The notes: generated from the letters alone by a model not told the origin. DNA of 64,000 bases from Lewinellaceae bacterium (GCA_020636255.1 JACJYE010000001.1:859501-923500); one strand, 5' to 3'; positions 1-8,292 are shown, counted from the first letter of the stretch. Numbers and translations: made by a program.

Positions 1-296
1 GCCTTCAGCTCGCTGAAGTGCAACACTGCGTAAAACCCTTTATACCCCAGTATGAACCCCCAAATGCCGTTGGACAGCAGGTCGGCAGGCTGTGGCGGCT
101 TTCCGTATTCGACCTTTACCTTCGCCGGCTGGAAAATCCCCTGCCCTGCCTTGTGCCTGAGCTCCCGGTACAGGATAAGGGCCGCTGAGAGGATTGCCAG
201 CACCAGCATCAGGCCGAAGGTCTTAAAAATGGATAGCCAGTTGTCGACAGGCGTGCCAAAGAGATCGTGGAAAAAGTAAGAGAGGTCGGGATACAT
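1..296 (-). CDS. lgt: Prolipoprotein diacylglyceryl transferase-like membrane protein, N-terminal part (runs off the left edge)
   Basis: The minus strand is open from an ATG at 296 to the window edge, giving 98 codons with no stop. The protein starts MYPDLSYFFHDLFG, has a hydrophobic segment (about residues 24-42, GLMLVLAILSAALILY) followed by basic residues, then a second hydrophobic stretch containing NGIWGFILGYKGFYAVL. This layout resembles the N-terminus of Bacteroidota Lgt-family proteins, which transfer diacylglycerol from phosphatidylglycerol to the lipobox cysteine of prolipoproteins at the inner membrane. The catalytic region lies outside the window, so the family call rests on N-terminal similarity only. 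It could be another polytopic membrane protein. Confidence 0.6.
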   Translation of the reverse strand, partial: MYPDLSYFFHDLFGTPVDNWLSIFKTFGLMLVLAILSAALILYRELRHKAGQGIFQPAKVKVEYGKPPQPADLLSNGIWGFILGYKGFYAVLHFSELK

Positions 297-330
297 CGGC
301 GGTGTGGCGTTGGAGGTTACAGGTTATTTA

Positions 331-392
331 GGTTTAGGGTATAAGGTACAGGGTACAGGGTACAAGGTACAGGGCCAGTACAGCGTTGCTTT
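331..392. repeat. Short tandem repeat (GGTACAGGGTA type)
   Basis: Degenerate 7-11 bp units built on GGTACAGGGT and AGGTACAGG recur here, between the divergently placed 3' end of mtaB and the start of the lgt-like gene. A further G-rich patterned stretch (read on the minus strand as GGGTGAGGGGGAGATGGGG) follows at about 398-440. The whole 297-501 interval has no plausible gene. It belongs to the same class of simple repeats seen at 6688 and 8549. Confidence 0.7.
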
Positions 393-501
393 GGGCTCAC
401 CAAGTCTCCCTATCACCCCATCTCCCCCTCACCCCATTCACGGGCTGCAAGTTACAGGTTAGCTGTTATTTTAGGGGACTATTACCGCTATAAAAATGCT
501 T

Positions 502-1857
502 TCAGGAAAGCGGGAGGCCTACATTTTGCCGGATGGCGGTTTCCACGAGGCCATTACTACCGATGCTCAGCAGTTCCACCTGTGCGATGGTATTCACCAG
601 GTTTTCAGCAAGCGGGGCTTCGATGCGGATATAGTTGTCGGTAAAACCGGACAGCAGGCCCGGCTCTTTACTGTGTTCGAACAGCACTTCGCGCACCTGG
701 CCCAGGTGTTGTTCGTAGAAGCATCGGCGTTTCTTTTCGCTCAGGATGGTGAGCATGGTATTGCGGCGGCGGCGTTCTTCCATATCCACTGCGCCCTCCA
801 TATCGATGGCAGGGGTGTTGGGGCGTTCGGAATAGGTGAAGACGTGCAGGTAGGAAATATCCAGCTCGTTGAGGAAGCGGTAGCTTTCCAGGAAATCCTG
901 TTCGGCCTCGCCGGGGAAACCGACGATCACATCTACGCCGATGCAGGCGTGGGGCATCAGCGATTTGATCCTGCGCACCCGATCGGCATATAGCTCCCGC
1001 TTGTAGCGGCGGCGCATCTCTTTCAGCTGTTTGTCGTTGCCCGACTGCAGCGGCATGTGGAAGTGCGGTACGAAGCGTTGCGATTGCGCCACGAATGCGA
1101 TCACCTCGTCGGTGCAGAGGTTGGGCTCGATGGAGGAAATGCGGAAGCGCTCGATGCCTTCCACCTTGTCCAGTTCCCGGATCAGGTCGATAAAAAGCGC
1201 TTCTTTTTTGGGTTTTACCCCTTCTATTACTTCCGTGCCATTGCCGAAATCGCCGATGTTGACCCCGGTCAGCACGATCTCCTTAACGCCCATTTCCGCT
1301 ATGCGGCGCGCGTTGGCCACCACATTTTCGACGGTGTCGCTGCGGCTGCGGCCCCGAGCCATGGGGATGGTGCAGAAGCTGCATTTGTAATCGCAGCCGT
1401 CCTGAACCTTGAGGAAGGAGCGGGTGCGGTCGCCAAAGGAGAACGCGTTGACGAACTCGCGGGCTTCCGACACTTCGCCGGCCTGCACCAGGCCCTTGCC
1501 CGGCGCTTTGCTCAGGCCGTCCACATAGTCGAGGATGCGAAACTTCTCGGCCGCGCCCAGCACCAGGTCGACGCCGGGGATACCGGCGATCTCTTCGGGT
1601 TTGAGCTGAGCGTAACAGCCCACGACCACCACTTTGGCCTCCGGCGCGTATTTCAGCGCCCGCCGGACGATCTGCCGGCACTTGCGGTCGGCAAAATCCG
1701 TCACCGAGCAGGTGTTGACCACGTACACATCGGCCCCTGCCTCGAAGGGCACCTCTGCATAACCCGCCTGCTCGAACAACCGCCCGATGGAGGAGGTCTC
1801 CGAATAGTTGAGCTTGCAGCCCAGGGTGTAAAATGCTACCGTCCGCGGTGTGGCCAT
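502..1857 (-). CDS. mtaB: tRNA (N6-threonylcarbamoyladenosine(37)-C2)-methylthiotransferase MtaB
   Basis: This 451-residue radical SAM enzyme adds a methylthio group to t6A37 of tRNAs, giving ms2t6A, in the cytoplasm. The N-terminal UPF0004 domain shows TLGCKLNYSE, VVNTCSVTDFADRKC and VVVGCYAQ, whose three cysteines hold the auxiliary 4Fe-4S cluster. The radical SAM motif is DGCDYKCSFCTIP (CxxxCxxC). A TRAM-like C-terminus follows. GCKLN rather than the MiaB-type GCQMN favours MtaB over MiaB or RimO. An in-frame ATG lies 39 bases further upstream, but the protein from 1857 (MATPRTVAFYTLGC) begins exactly at the domain and sits just downstream of a good promoter. It appears to be a single-gene unit. 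Confidence 0.93.
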   Translation of the reverse strand: MATPRTVAFYTLGCKLNYSETSSIGRLFEQAGYAEVPFEAGADVYVVNTCSVTDFADRKCRQIVRRALKYAPEAKVVVVGCYAQLKPEEIAGIPGVDLVLGAAEKFRILDYVDGLSKAPGKGLVQAGEVSEAREFVNAFSFGDRTRSFLKVQDGCDYKCSFCTIPMARGRSRSDTVENVVANARRIAEMGVKEIVLTGVNIGDFGNGTEVIEGVKPKKEALFIDLIRELDKVEGIERFRISSIEPNLCTDEVIAFVAQSQRFVPHFHMPLQSGNDKQLKEMRRRYKRELYADRVRRIKSLMPHACIGVDVIVGFPGEAEQDFLESYRFLNELDISYLHVFTYSERPNTPAIDMEGAVDMEERRRRNTMLTILSEKKRRCFYEQHLGQVREVLFEHSKEPGLLSGFTDNYIRIEAPLAENLVNTIAQVELLSIGSNGLVETAIRQNVGLPLS

Positions 1858-1904
1858 GTTCCGTTTACTTTTTGAGTATAACTGCCTGGTTCGCAAAAGG
1901 GTTG

Positions 1905-1934
1905 CAAAGATAAGGATTTCCGGGCTTTTTGCAG
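1905..1934 (-). promoter_or_regulatory. Bacteroidota-type promoter for mtaB
   Basis: On the minus strand CTG (1934-1932) is followed, after 19 bases, by TATCTTTG (1912-1905), a perfect match to the TAnnTTTG -7 element of the Bacteroidota primary sigma factor. The -33 element differs by one base from TTG. Transcription would start near 1897, about 40 bases ahead of the chosen mtaB start. Confidence 0.65.
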
Positions 1935-2024
1935 TTCATGATTTTTATGGCTACCGAACCTCAACTCTGCTTTATGCCGGTTCCATATAGAGGCCATATT
2001 AACGCTGTGGCCCATGAAAGCTTT

Positions 2025-2587
2025 AGAGCTTGCTTGGAGGCCACCTTTTGAGCTCTTTTCGTGGTTGCATCATTATTTCATTAATCGTATCGCAGCACTT
2101 TTCATGAACCACCGTATGCCAGGCTGGAGCGGTGGTGAGAGAGGGCAGGGGGGGGCTATGGCTCATCGCTCTCTACTCGAGTACTGGCAGGCTAACCATT
2201 ATAGCTCCCCTGCCTTTTTCAATACTTTCTCTTTGATCGATTCTGATATTCTAAAATTGGCCTTATCGATTAAACCCAGAATTTCTTTCACCGATTTTAT
2301 TACTCTCTTCTCTTTGGCTTTGATCAACACGCCCAAAGATCCAATAATTTCAATTTTCAATTCTTCTGCTATCTTTCTTCCTTTCCACTTCTTCTGGTAG
2401 GTTTATTGTTATCGTCTTCATTATCAATTCATTGCAATCTATGTCAAGTGTCTATCAGTAACAAGATAACACTTCTTCTCCTCAAATTAGTTCATTCTTG
2501 TATCCTGTGCCCGTTTGCTAACGTGATTACCCTGTGTCCACCCTAAATCAAATGGGATACATTACGGCTGGCCTCCAAACAAGCTCT
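2025..2587. repeat. Inverted repeat pair bracketing a toxin-antitoxin remnant
   Basis: AGAGCTTGCTTGGAGGCCA at 2025-2043 is matched on the opposite strand at 2569-2587 by AGAGCTTGTTTGGAGGCCA (18 of 19 identical, with a few more matches outward). The arms face each other across about 525 bases that contain the 2199-2421 remnant. No transposase gene lies between them. The rest of 1935-2678 shows no intact gene and is clearly AT-richer than the flanking housekeeping genes. The arms may be ends of a non-autonomous element or recombination sites. Confidence 0.6.
2199..2421 (-). pseudogene. Deletion scar joining a UPF0175-type antitoxin start to a DUF3368 toxin C-terminus
   Basis: Read on the minus strand, an ATG at 2421 encodes MKTITINLPEEVERK, the typical start of UPF0175 antitoxins. 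Within about 15 codons that frame runs out. A second frame then encodes KGRKIAEELKIEIIGSLGV, LIKAKEKRVIKSVKEIL and FRISESIKEKVLKKAGEL, ending at TAA 2201-2199. This is the C-terminal region of DUF3368 (PIN-like) toxins, which normally sit immediately downstream of UPF0175 antitoxins. The intervening antitoxin body and toxin N-terminus (several hundred bases) are absent, so one internal deletion with a frame change would explain the arrangement. Neither product should be functional. The family assignment is from memory of the sequence patterns. Confidence 0.72.
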
Positions 2588-2678
2588 TAGACAATATAAT
2601 CCACCTGCACATCCTAGCCATAAATTTCCGTTTTTATCTTCCACAATTGACTGGGTTTATATGACGTACAATGGCTGG

Positions 2679-2714
2679 CTGTGAAAAAACCTCCCCCAAA
2701 TTTACAAAAAAACC
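2679..2714. repeat. Interspersed repeat, copy A
   Basis: CTGTGAAAAAACCTCCC followed by CAAATTTACAAAAAAACCT matches copies B (4827) and C (6512). It lies just beyond the 3' end of the serine hydrolase at 2766 and is the most diverged of the three copies. Confidence 0.6.
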
Positions 2715-2765
2715 TCTCCACACTACCATCCTGTACCCTAAAGGCAGGAGTAGCGGATGGCCTTG

Positions 2766-3827
2766 CTAAGAATTGGGCCGGCTATTTGCTTTTTCACGTC
2801 TCAGGATTTTTATAATACGATTATATACGATTTCCGATAAATTCCAGGTATATCCACCACTTGTATTTACAAACTGAACTACGGCCGCATCAATATCTTT
2901 GTGATATTTGGCAATGCCAGAGTATCCCGGCAATAATCCGGTATGTTCATACTCATAAATAGATGAATAAATAGCTTGCTCATTATCATTTAGCAAGGAG
3001 CCATCGTTCAATGCCCTCAGGAATGTTCCCACATCCTTTGCCGTAGCTACCATTGAGCCGCCGGGGTTTATAAAATCATTATACTTTAAATCGCTGTCAT
3101 AACCCACGTCATACCCACTCATGACATCGTCCAGATCCACTTCGCTAAGCAAGCTGAAAGTATTGTTCAGCTTAAGCGGCATCAAAATTTCCCTCTTGAT
3201 ATACTGGTGATGGCTATACCCCAATGTCCTGTCAAGGATTTCGCCTATCAACAAATAATTGGTATTTGAATAACTGTATTTTTCATCAGGCTCAAAGTCG
3301 GCAGGTTTATCCAGCACCAACTCAAGGGTTTCTCTTTTTTCTTTCGGCGGGGCTTCCCAATAGCCAGGCGTGTCGGTATAATTGGGAATGCCACTTCTAT
3401 GCTGCACCATCATTTTCAAGGTGATTTTATCAGCATTTTCAATTCTTCCTGCAAGTTCGGGTAAGTAATCAGCGAGCGTTTTATCCAAAGACAAACGTTT
3501 GTCATTTACCAATTTGGCGACAGCAACAGCGATATATAACTTACTGATACTGGCAATCTTGAATAAAGCGTGTGGATCGGCTGGTATTTTGTTTTCCCTG
3601 TTTTTCCATCCGGCGGCGTAAAATGCCGGTGGTTTGCCTGCCTGGCCCACATAAACGATCATTCCATCAAGCCCAAGCTCAATTGCTTCATTTACCTGCT
3701 CCTGCACCGTATCAGGTAGTGGTAAAATCCAGGCTTTTACCAAAATCCATGGTACAAAGAACAAAGAGGTTATGCTTGCAATAATAAATACTATTCTGAA
3801 TATTCGTTTTGCGTGTTTCTTTGTCAT
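2766..3827 (-). CDS. Serine beta-lactamase-like hydrolase (class C / DD-peptidase fold), membrane-anchored
   Basis: This 353-residue protein has one N-terminal transmembrane segment (about residues 9-34, FRIVFIIASITSLFFVPWILV) and a periplasmic or extracytoplasmic beta-lactamase-fold domain. The nucleophile motif is S93-I-S-K96, the second motif Y186-S-N188 (YSYSNTNYLLIGEIL), and a late glycine-rich stretch (HTGLLPGYSG) stands where the third motif is expected. The family covers DD-carboxypeptidases, esterases and class C beta-lactamases, so the substrate cannot be read from sequence. Its base composition is visibly AT-richer than the metabolic genes further right. It shares the interval between repeat copies A and B with the oxidoreductase gene upstream of it, separated by 58 bases, which suggests co-transcription. 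Confidence 0.85.
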   Translation of the reverse strand: MTKKHAKRIFRIVFIIASITSLFFVPWILVKAWILPLPDTVQEQVNEAIELGLDGMIVYVGQAGKPPAFYAAGWKNRENKIPADPHALFKIASISKLYIAVAVAKLVNDKRLSLDKTLADYLPELAGRIENADKITLKMMVQHRSGIPNYTDTPGYWEAPPKEKRETLELVLDKPADFEPDEKYSYSNTNYLLIGEILDRTLGYSHHQYIKREILMPLKLNNTFSLLSEVDLDDVMSGYDVGYDSDLKYNDFINPGGSMVATAKDVGTFLRALNDGSLLNDNEQAIYSSIYEYEHTGLLPGYSGIAKYHKDIDAAVVQFVNTSGGYTWNLSEIVYNRIIKILRREKANSRPNS

Positions 3828-3885
3828 ACTATATCAGGGCGATGCATTTTTTAAATCGCGCGTGACCAAACGCTAAGGGGGCATT

Positions 3886-4806
3886 TTAGTCTGTTATTTC
3901 AATCACGACATTCCCTCTTTTTCGCCCCTTATCGACATACTCGTGAGCAGCTACGATTTCAGAAAGTTGAAAACATCTGTCTATGTAAGGTTTGATTTTT
4001 TGCTTCTCAGCAAGTTCTTTTAATCTAATTAGATGTTCCTGTGTCGGATTTGTGAGTGCCTTTATAGAAACAAAAGTTCCTCCTTGTTTCAATACCTTTT
4101 TTGCTTTCGATCTTGAAGTTTTTCCAACAGCATCAAAAACGATATCATAATTATTATCGAGCAATGAATAATCCTTTTCCTTATAATCAATAACGCCATC
4201 TGCCCCAAGTGATTTTACCATGTCAAAATTGGAACTACTGCACACCGCTACAACCGTGGCTTCTTTTTCTTTGGCAATTTGAACAGCATAGCTTCCTACG
4301 CTTCCCGAAGCGCCATAGATTAACACCTGCTGCCCTTTGCGAAGTTTAGCTTTATCGAGTAAAAACAAAGCCGTCATTCCTCCTACCGGCAAAGCAGCAG
4401 CTTCCTTGAAACTTAGGTTCTTTGGTTTCAAGCCAAGCACTCCTTTCTTTCTATCCTGCGGAATACAGATATATTCAGTATAAGAGCCGGTATTGAGCAT
4501 TGTAGGTGTAGCAAAAATTTCATCTCCAATTTTATATTTGGTAACATCTTTTCCCACAGCTTCTACAATGCCCGAAAATTCATGTCCTAATATTTCCTTT
4601 TTGGGCTTAAATAAACCGAATATCAATCGGACAGGAAGCAAAACCAGTAGCGGGAAATTTGAACTACGTAACCTTACATCACCTGAAGTCACAGTAGTCG
4701 TGCATATTTTGACTAGGATCTCATTGTCCTTTGGTTGTGGCTTTTCGACCTCTACCACCTTTAAGACATTTGGCGGGCCATATTTTGTATAAATTACTGC
4801 TTTCAT
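3886..4806 (-). CDS. NAD(P)-dependent medium-chain dehydrogenase, quinone-oxidoreductase type
   Basis: This 306-residue protein has the MDR architecture. An N-terminal GroES-like domain carries GHEFSGIVEAVGKDV, and a Rossmann domain carries GASGSVGSYAVQIAKEK (about residues 165-181) as its nucleotide loop. Structural-zinc cysteines are absent and the catalytic-zinc set is incomplete, as in zinc-independent quinone oxidoreductases and 2-alkenal reductases. It probably reduces a quinone or activated alkene with NAD(P)H in the cytoplasm; the substrate is unknown. It starts 20 bases from repeat copy B and precedes the serine hydrolase at 2766 on the same strand. It belongs to the AT-rich accessory island. 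Confidence 0.88.
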   Translation of the reverse strand: MKAVIYTKYGPPNVLKVVEVEKPQPKDNEILVKICTTTVTSGDVRLRSSNFPLLVLLPVRLIFGLFKPKKEILGHEFSGIVEAVGKDVTKYKIGDEIFATPTMLNTGSYTEYICIPQDRKKGVLGLKPKNLSFKEAAALPVGGMTALFLLDKAKLRKGQQVLIYGASGSVGSYAVQIAKEKEATVVAVCSSSNFDMVKSLGADGVIDYKEKDYSLLDNNYDIVFDAVGKTSRSKAKKVLKQGGTFVSIKALTNPTQEHLIRLKELAEKQKIKPYIDRCFQLSEIVAAHEYVDKGRKRGNVVIEITD

Positions 4807-4826
4807 TTTCTTTCTTTAAAGACATA

Positions 4827-4913
4827 CTGCGAAAAAACCTACCGTCCAATTTACAAAAAATCCCAGCAAATGCCGGGCAGGCTACATCTAGCAGCTCCAT
4901 TTTCCGCAATTGG
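4827..4913. repeat. Interspersed repeat, copy B
   Basis: The core CTGCGAAAAAACC ... CCAATTTACAAAAAATCCC (4827-4863) matches copy C closely. A second block, CTCCATTTTCCGCAATTGG (4895-4913), matches CTCCATTTACAGAATTGG in copy C at nearly the same distance. The repeat unit is therefore about 90 bp with a variable centre. It lies between the start of the oxidoreductase gene (4806) and the end of the hydrolase gene (4997); the remainder of 4807-4996 holds no gene. Confidence 0.7.
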
Positions 4914-4996
4914 AATGATCCAGATGGTGAATGATCAAGAAGTTGATGCTGTTTTTTTACTTCTGCTATGGCTGGGCTGGGTAATTACGTGTTGAA

Positions 4997-6481
4997 TTAG
5001 AATTTAACAGCAGTCTGTCCATAGAGTGTGAAAGATTTAAAGTCATCCTTCATTGAAAACGTAACTTTGACACCAGTATTAGGGTGAATAAAATCAAGTT
5101 CATCGCCAACAATTGGGGTAAGCTTGTACTCTTCCCCATTAGGGAATATTAGTGAAATCAGGTTGTTGCTTTCATCATATCTGATAGAAAGATTTATTTG
5201 ATTGTTCCATTTGTATTCTCCAGATAATCGCTTTAAATCATTGGAACTTACTTGCTTCCGGGAGGCACTTGTTTGCTTAAAGTGTTGCCAATTGTATACC
5301 TGTGAGGCTGATAAAAGTAGTTCATTCCCCAGCGCCCCTCCATTATCTGAATTGATCAAATAGGCCAATCCATTTCCGCTCGTAAGGCTTATTGTCATAC
5401 CTGTACGATAACCAGCATTGCCTCCATAGTGAGTAATTGAAATATCATCATCAGAACGGTTTAACAGGAATCCATAAACACTACCGTCTCGTTCCTGGCT
5501 TATCATCGATTTAATATCAGACTGTGAAAATATCGAACTATCGCCTTGATATGCTTTATAAATTTCAATTAGAAATCTAGCCAAATCAATAGAGGTGCTC
5601 CAAAGCCCCGCTGCAGCTTGCTCCGGATAGTTATTCCATCCACCTGCTATTACTTCTCCTGATTGAGTGTGGCCTTTGGCTACCCGAATAGAATCCGAAG
5701 AGGGTAAGGGTTGTGTGAACTCGGAGTGTTTCATTCCAGCGGGTTCAAGAATCCATTTTTGCATGATGTTCGAGAACTCATCATTAAATATGTCTTGAAG
5801 CGCCAGTTCTGCCAATGTATAACCGCCACCGGAATAAGCCAGTGTTTCATTAGGAGGTGAGATAACTTCTATAGCCGGAGTATTGGCTCCTTCACTTCCT
5901 CTTAAAATATCCAGGCCAGAGGGCATCGGGAGATCTCTGGCGTACCCCTGATATCCACCGGGACTGATTCCTGAAGTATGGGAAAATATATTGCGGAACG
6001 TAACCGGATTTTCAGCCGTTTGTTTGCCCTGAGGGATTACAAAATCCTTCAGGTATTCCTGGATGTTTTTATCGAGGTCTATTTTGCCAGCAGAATGCAT
6101 GCGTAATGCAGCAAGAAAGGTGACTGGTTTAGACAATGATGCTGCCTGGAAAATGTTGGAACAATTCAAGTGGTTTGCTTCAGGAAAATTCGCATTTCGA
6201 TAAATGTCTGCCCATTCTATTTCACCTTGATTTATCATCGCAAGAGATAATGCCGGAATATTATACGCTGACATTTTATCTATAATAGAACTTAGATCTT
6301 CCTTCTCTCCCAAGAATTTCACCTGCTCACGAATTCCTTCCTCTAGTTGAACTTTTCTTTCAAGTGATCTTCCATTGTTAATACAATCTCCCTTAACGTC
6401 TTGCGTATTTGAATCCTTGTTTTGAATGGTGCAAGAACTCATAAAAACCAAAACAAGAAAATGAAGAAATAATTTATTCAT
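4997..6481 (-). CDS. Serine beta-lactamase-related hydrolase, lipoprotein
   Basis: This 494-residue protein starts with a lipoprotein signal (MNKLFLHFLVLVFMSSC, lipid-modified Cys17) and should be anchored in an outer or inner membrane. The beta-lactamase domain shows S115-L-S-K118, Y216-S-G218 in place of YxN, and HYGGNAGYR near residue 353 as the third motif. After about residue 410 comes a small beta-rich C-terminal domain (SGEYKW ... FTLYGQTAVKF) like the one attached to many Bacteroidota serine hydrolases. A peptidase or esterase role is more likely than antibiotic hydrolysis, but this cannot be settled here. It is AT-rich compared with the window and stands alone between repeat copies B and C. 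Confidence 0.87.
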   Translation of the reverse strand: MNKLFLHFLVLVFMSSCTIQNKDSNTQDVKGDCINNGRSLERKVQLEEGIREQVKFLGEKEDLSSIIDKMSAYNIPALSLAMINQGEIEWADIYRNANFPEANHLNCSNIFQAASLSKPVTFLAALRMHSAGKIDLDKNIQEYLKDFVIPQGKQTAENPVTFRNIFSHTSGISPGGYQGYARDLPMPSGLDILRGSEGANTPAIEVISPPNETLAYSGGGYTLAELALQDIFNDEFSNIMQKWILEPAGMKHSEFTQPLPSSDSIRVAKGHTQSGEVIAGGWNNYPEQAAAGLWSTSIDLARFLIEIYKAYQGDSSIFSQSDIKSMISQERDGSVYGFLLNRSDDDISITHYGGNAGYRTGMTISLTSGNGLAYLINSDNGGALGNELLLSASQVYNWQHFKQTSASRKQVSSNDLKRLSGEYKWNNQINLSIRYDESNNLISLIFPNGEEYKLTPIVGDELDFIHPNTGVKVTFSMKDDFKSFTLYGQTAVKF

Positions 6482-6511
6482 ATGTTTTTACACGTTGATG
6501 CTAACGGCAGC

Positions 6512-6601
6512 CTGTGAAAAAATCCACCGTCCAATTTACAAAAAATCCCTTCACACCGCCCTGCTGCATGGCTTGGTTGCTTCCTCCATTTACAGAATTG
6601 G
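6512..6601. repeat. Interspersed repeat, copy C
   Basis: The core CTGTGAAAAAATCCACC ... CCAATTTACAAAAAATCCC (6512-6549) and the distal block CTCCATTTACAGAATTGG (6584-6601) match copy B. The core ends in TTCACA and is followed by CTGC, which can pair imperfectly with GCAG..TGTGAA at its left, so the copy may fold into a hairpin. It sits 30 bases upstream of the hydrolase start at 6481 and marks the right end of the AT-rich island. Confidence 0.7.
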
Positions 6602-6687
6602 CTCCGGCCGGAGAAGTGGGAGGGGATGTTTTTTCGCGGGCTGATGGTTGGCGACGAGGTCCATTTGGAGATAGGGAGAGACAGCGC

Positions 6688-6722
6688 AACCCTTTAACCT
6701 TTAACCCTTTAACCTTTCACCC
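6688..6722. repeat. GGTTAAA tandem repeat overlapping a stop codon
   Basis: About five degenerate copies of (A)GGTTAAA, read on the minus strand, abut and include the TAA (6711-6709) that ends the GMC oxidoreductase. The same repeat supplies the stop codon of the gene ending at 8625. Confidence 0.75.
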
Positions 6723-8292
6723 CCCTCCCCACCTTCCCCATTGCCCGCTCCGTGATCGCCGTGATCGACAGCGAGGGGTTCACTCCGGGGTTGGCGGAGA
6801 TCATGGAGCCGTCGCACACCAGCATATTGTGGTAGCCGAATACGCGGTTGTCCTTGTCGATGACGCCTTCGGCGGCTGTGCGGCCCATTACGGCGCCGCC
6901 CAGGATGTGGGCTGTGGAGGGGATGCCCAGCCAGGGCTCCAGGATAAAAGCGTTGGGCTTGCCTTTGATGATCCTGCCGTAGTGTTTCGCCAGCGCTTCC
7001 GCTTCGGGGATGAAGGCGCTGGGCGCGGGGCCCTGCCCCAGGTGCGACCGCATGCCCAGCCAGCCGCGGCTGAAGCGCAGGGTGCTGTCGAGGGCCTGCA
7101 TGAACAGGAGGATCTGCGTGCGCCGGGCCCAGTCGGCCACGAAGGCTACTTTCAGGTTGGCCAGGGGGTGGCTCAGCCAGTCCCATGCTGCCTTGGCCAG
7201 GCGGATGAAGACGTTGGGGCCGTGGGCCATGGGCATCATCAGGAGGCGCCAGAAGCCGGAGCCGGCAGCATAACGCACCGGCTCGAGGTGGCTGTACTGG
7301 TCGGTATGTAAGATGGAGCTGATGGCGACGCCTTTCGACAGGTCGGGCCCTTTGTCCATGGTCGTCACCGCGATGAGGCTTTCGTTGTTGGTGCGTATGT
7401 CGTAACCCAGCCTGTCGGATAAGCGGGGCAATGATGCCCGCTTCAGCTTCAGCAGCAGCGGCACGGTGCCCAGCACCCCGCCGGCCAGTACGATGCCCCG
7501 GCAGGTAAGGGCGTGTTTCCGCCTGAACAGGGAAGTGGATTGCCGGAACCGCACCGTATAACCTTCCGAGCCGTCGGGCGCGCCGAGGGGGCTGATGTCG
7601 TACACTTCCGATTCTGCACGCACCACTGCGCCCCGCTTCTGCGCCAGGTACAGGTAGTTCTTGTCGAGGGTGTTTTTGGCGTTGTGGCGGCAGCCGGTCA
7701 TGCAGCCGCCGCACAAGGTGCAGCCGGCGCGCTCCGGGCCTTCGCCTTCGAAATACGGGTCGGCCACCGTTTCCCCGGCCTGCCCGAAAAAGACGGCCAC
7801 ATTGGTGGGCTCGAAATATTGCTCGCGCTCCGTTTCCCGGGCCAGCTGCTGCAGGGCGTGGTCGCCGGCATCGAGGTGGGGGTTGGGGGTGGCGCCCAGC
7901 ATGCGGCAGGCCGTTTCGTAATGGGGCTTCAGCTCTTCTTTCCAGTCGGCCAGCCCTTTCCAGTTGCCGGAGGTGAAAAAGGCCTCCGGCGGCATCGGCA
8001 GCGTATTGGCGTAAACCAGGGAGCCGCCGCCCACCCCTACGCCCGACAGGATGGTGATATGGCGGAACAGCGACATCTTCATGATGCCGAAAAAGCGCAG
8101 CGCCGGCAGCCAGAACACTTTCGGCAGGTTCCAGTTGGTGCGCGCGAAGTCCTGCTGCCGGTACCACCTGCCTTTTTCCAGCACCAATACCTTATACCCT
8201 TTCTCCGACAGCCGCAGGGCGCTCACCGAGCCGCCAAAGCCGCTGCCGACGATGATGTAGTCGTAATCGTGCGTTGATCTCCCTTGCTCCAT
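6709..8292 (-). CDS. GMC-family FAD oxidoreductase, cholesterol-oxidase-like, with a cysteine cluster
   Basis: This 527-residue flavoprotein begins with an ADP-binding fold (YIIVGSGFGGSVSALRL, about residues 12-28; GxGxxG) and has the GMC substrate-side motif GVGVGGGSLVYANTLP. Its C-terminal FAD region contains GIPSTAHILGGAVMG and NPGVNPSLSITAITERA. Near residues 189-199 it carries CTLCGGCMTGC, four cysteines spaced CxxCxxCxxxC and followed by RHNAKNTLDKNYL. This pattern is known to me from ChoD-like actinobacterial proteins and could bind a metal cluster. It likely oxidises a sterol-like or other hydrophobic alcohol. The substrate is unknown and no exported signal is seen. It appears monocistronic; 8293-8548 upstream holds no gene and no clear promoter. 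Confidence 0.85.
   Translation of the reverse strand: MEQGRSTHDYDYIIVGSGFGGSVSALRLSEKGYKVLVLEKGRWYRQQDFARTNWNLPKVFWLPALRFFGIMKMSLFRHITILSGVGVGGGSLVYANTLPMPPEAFFTSGNWKGLADWKEELKPHYETACRMLGATPNPHLDAGDHALQQLARETEREQYFEPTNVAVFFGQAGETVADPYFEGEGPERAGCTLCGGCMTGCRHNAKNTLDKNYLYLAQKRGAVVRAESEVYDISPLGAPDGSEGYTVRFRQSTSLFRRKHALTCRGIVLAGGVLGTVPLLLKLKRASLPRLSDRLGYDIRTNNESLIAVTTMDKGPDLSKGVAISSILHTDQYSHLEPVRYAAGSGFWRLLMMPMAHGPNVFIRLAKAAWDWLSHPLANLKVAFVADWARRTQILLFMQALDSTLRFSRGWLGMRSHLGQGPAPSAFIPEAEALAKHYGRIIKGKPNAFILEPWLGIPSTAHILGGAVMGRTAAEGVIDKDNRVFGYHNMLVCDGSMISANPGVNPSLSITAITERAMGKVGRGVKG

Noticed and set aside
2014..2400. Plus-strand frame of 128 codons
   Set aside because: It is the complement of the toxin-antitoxin remnant, which has recognisable sequence on the other strand.
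2679..6601. True integron attC sites
   Set aside because: The repeats lack clear RYYYAAC/GTTRRRY boxes and no integrase gene is present; kept only as cassette-like repeats.
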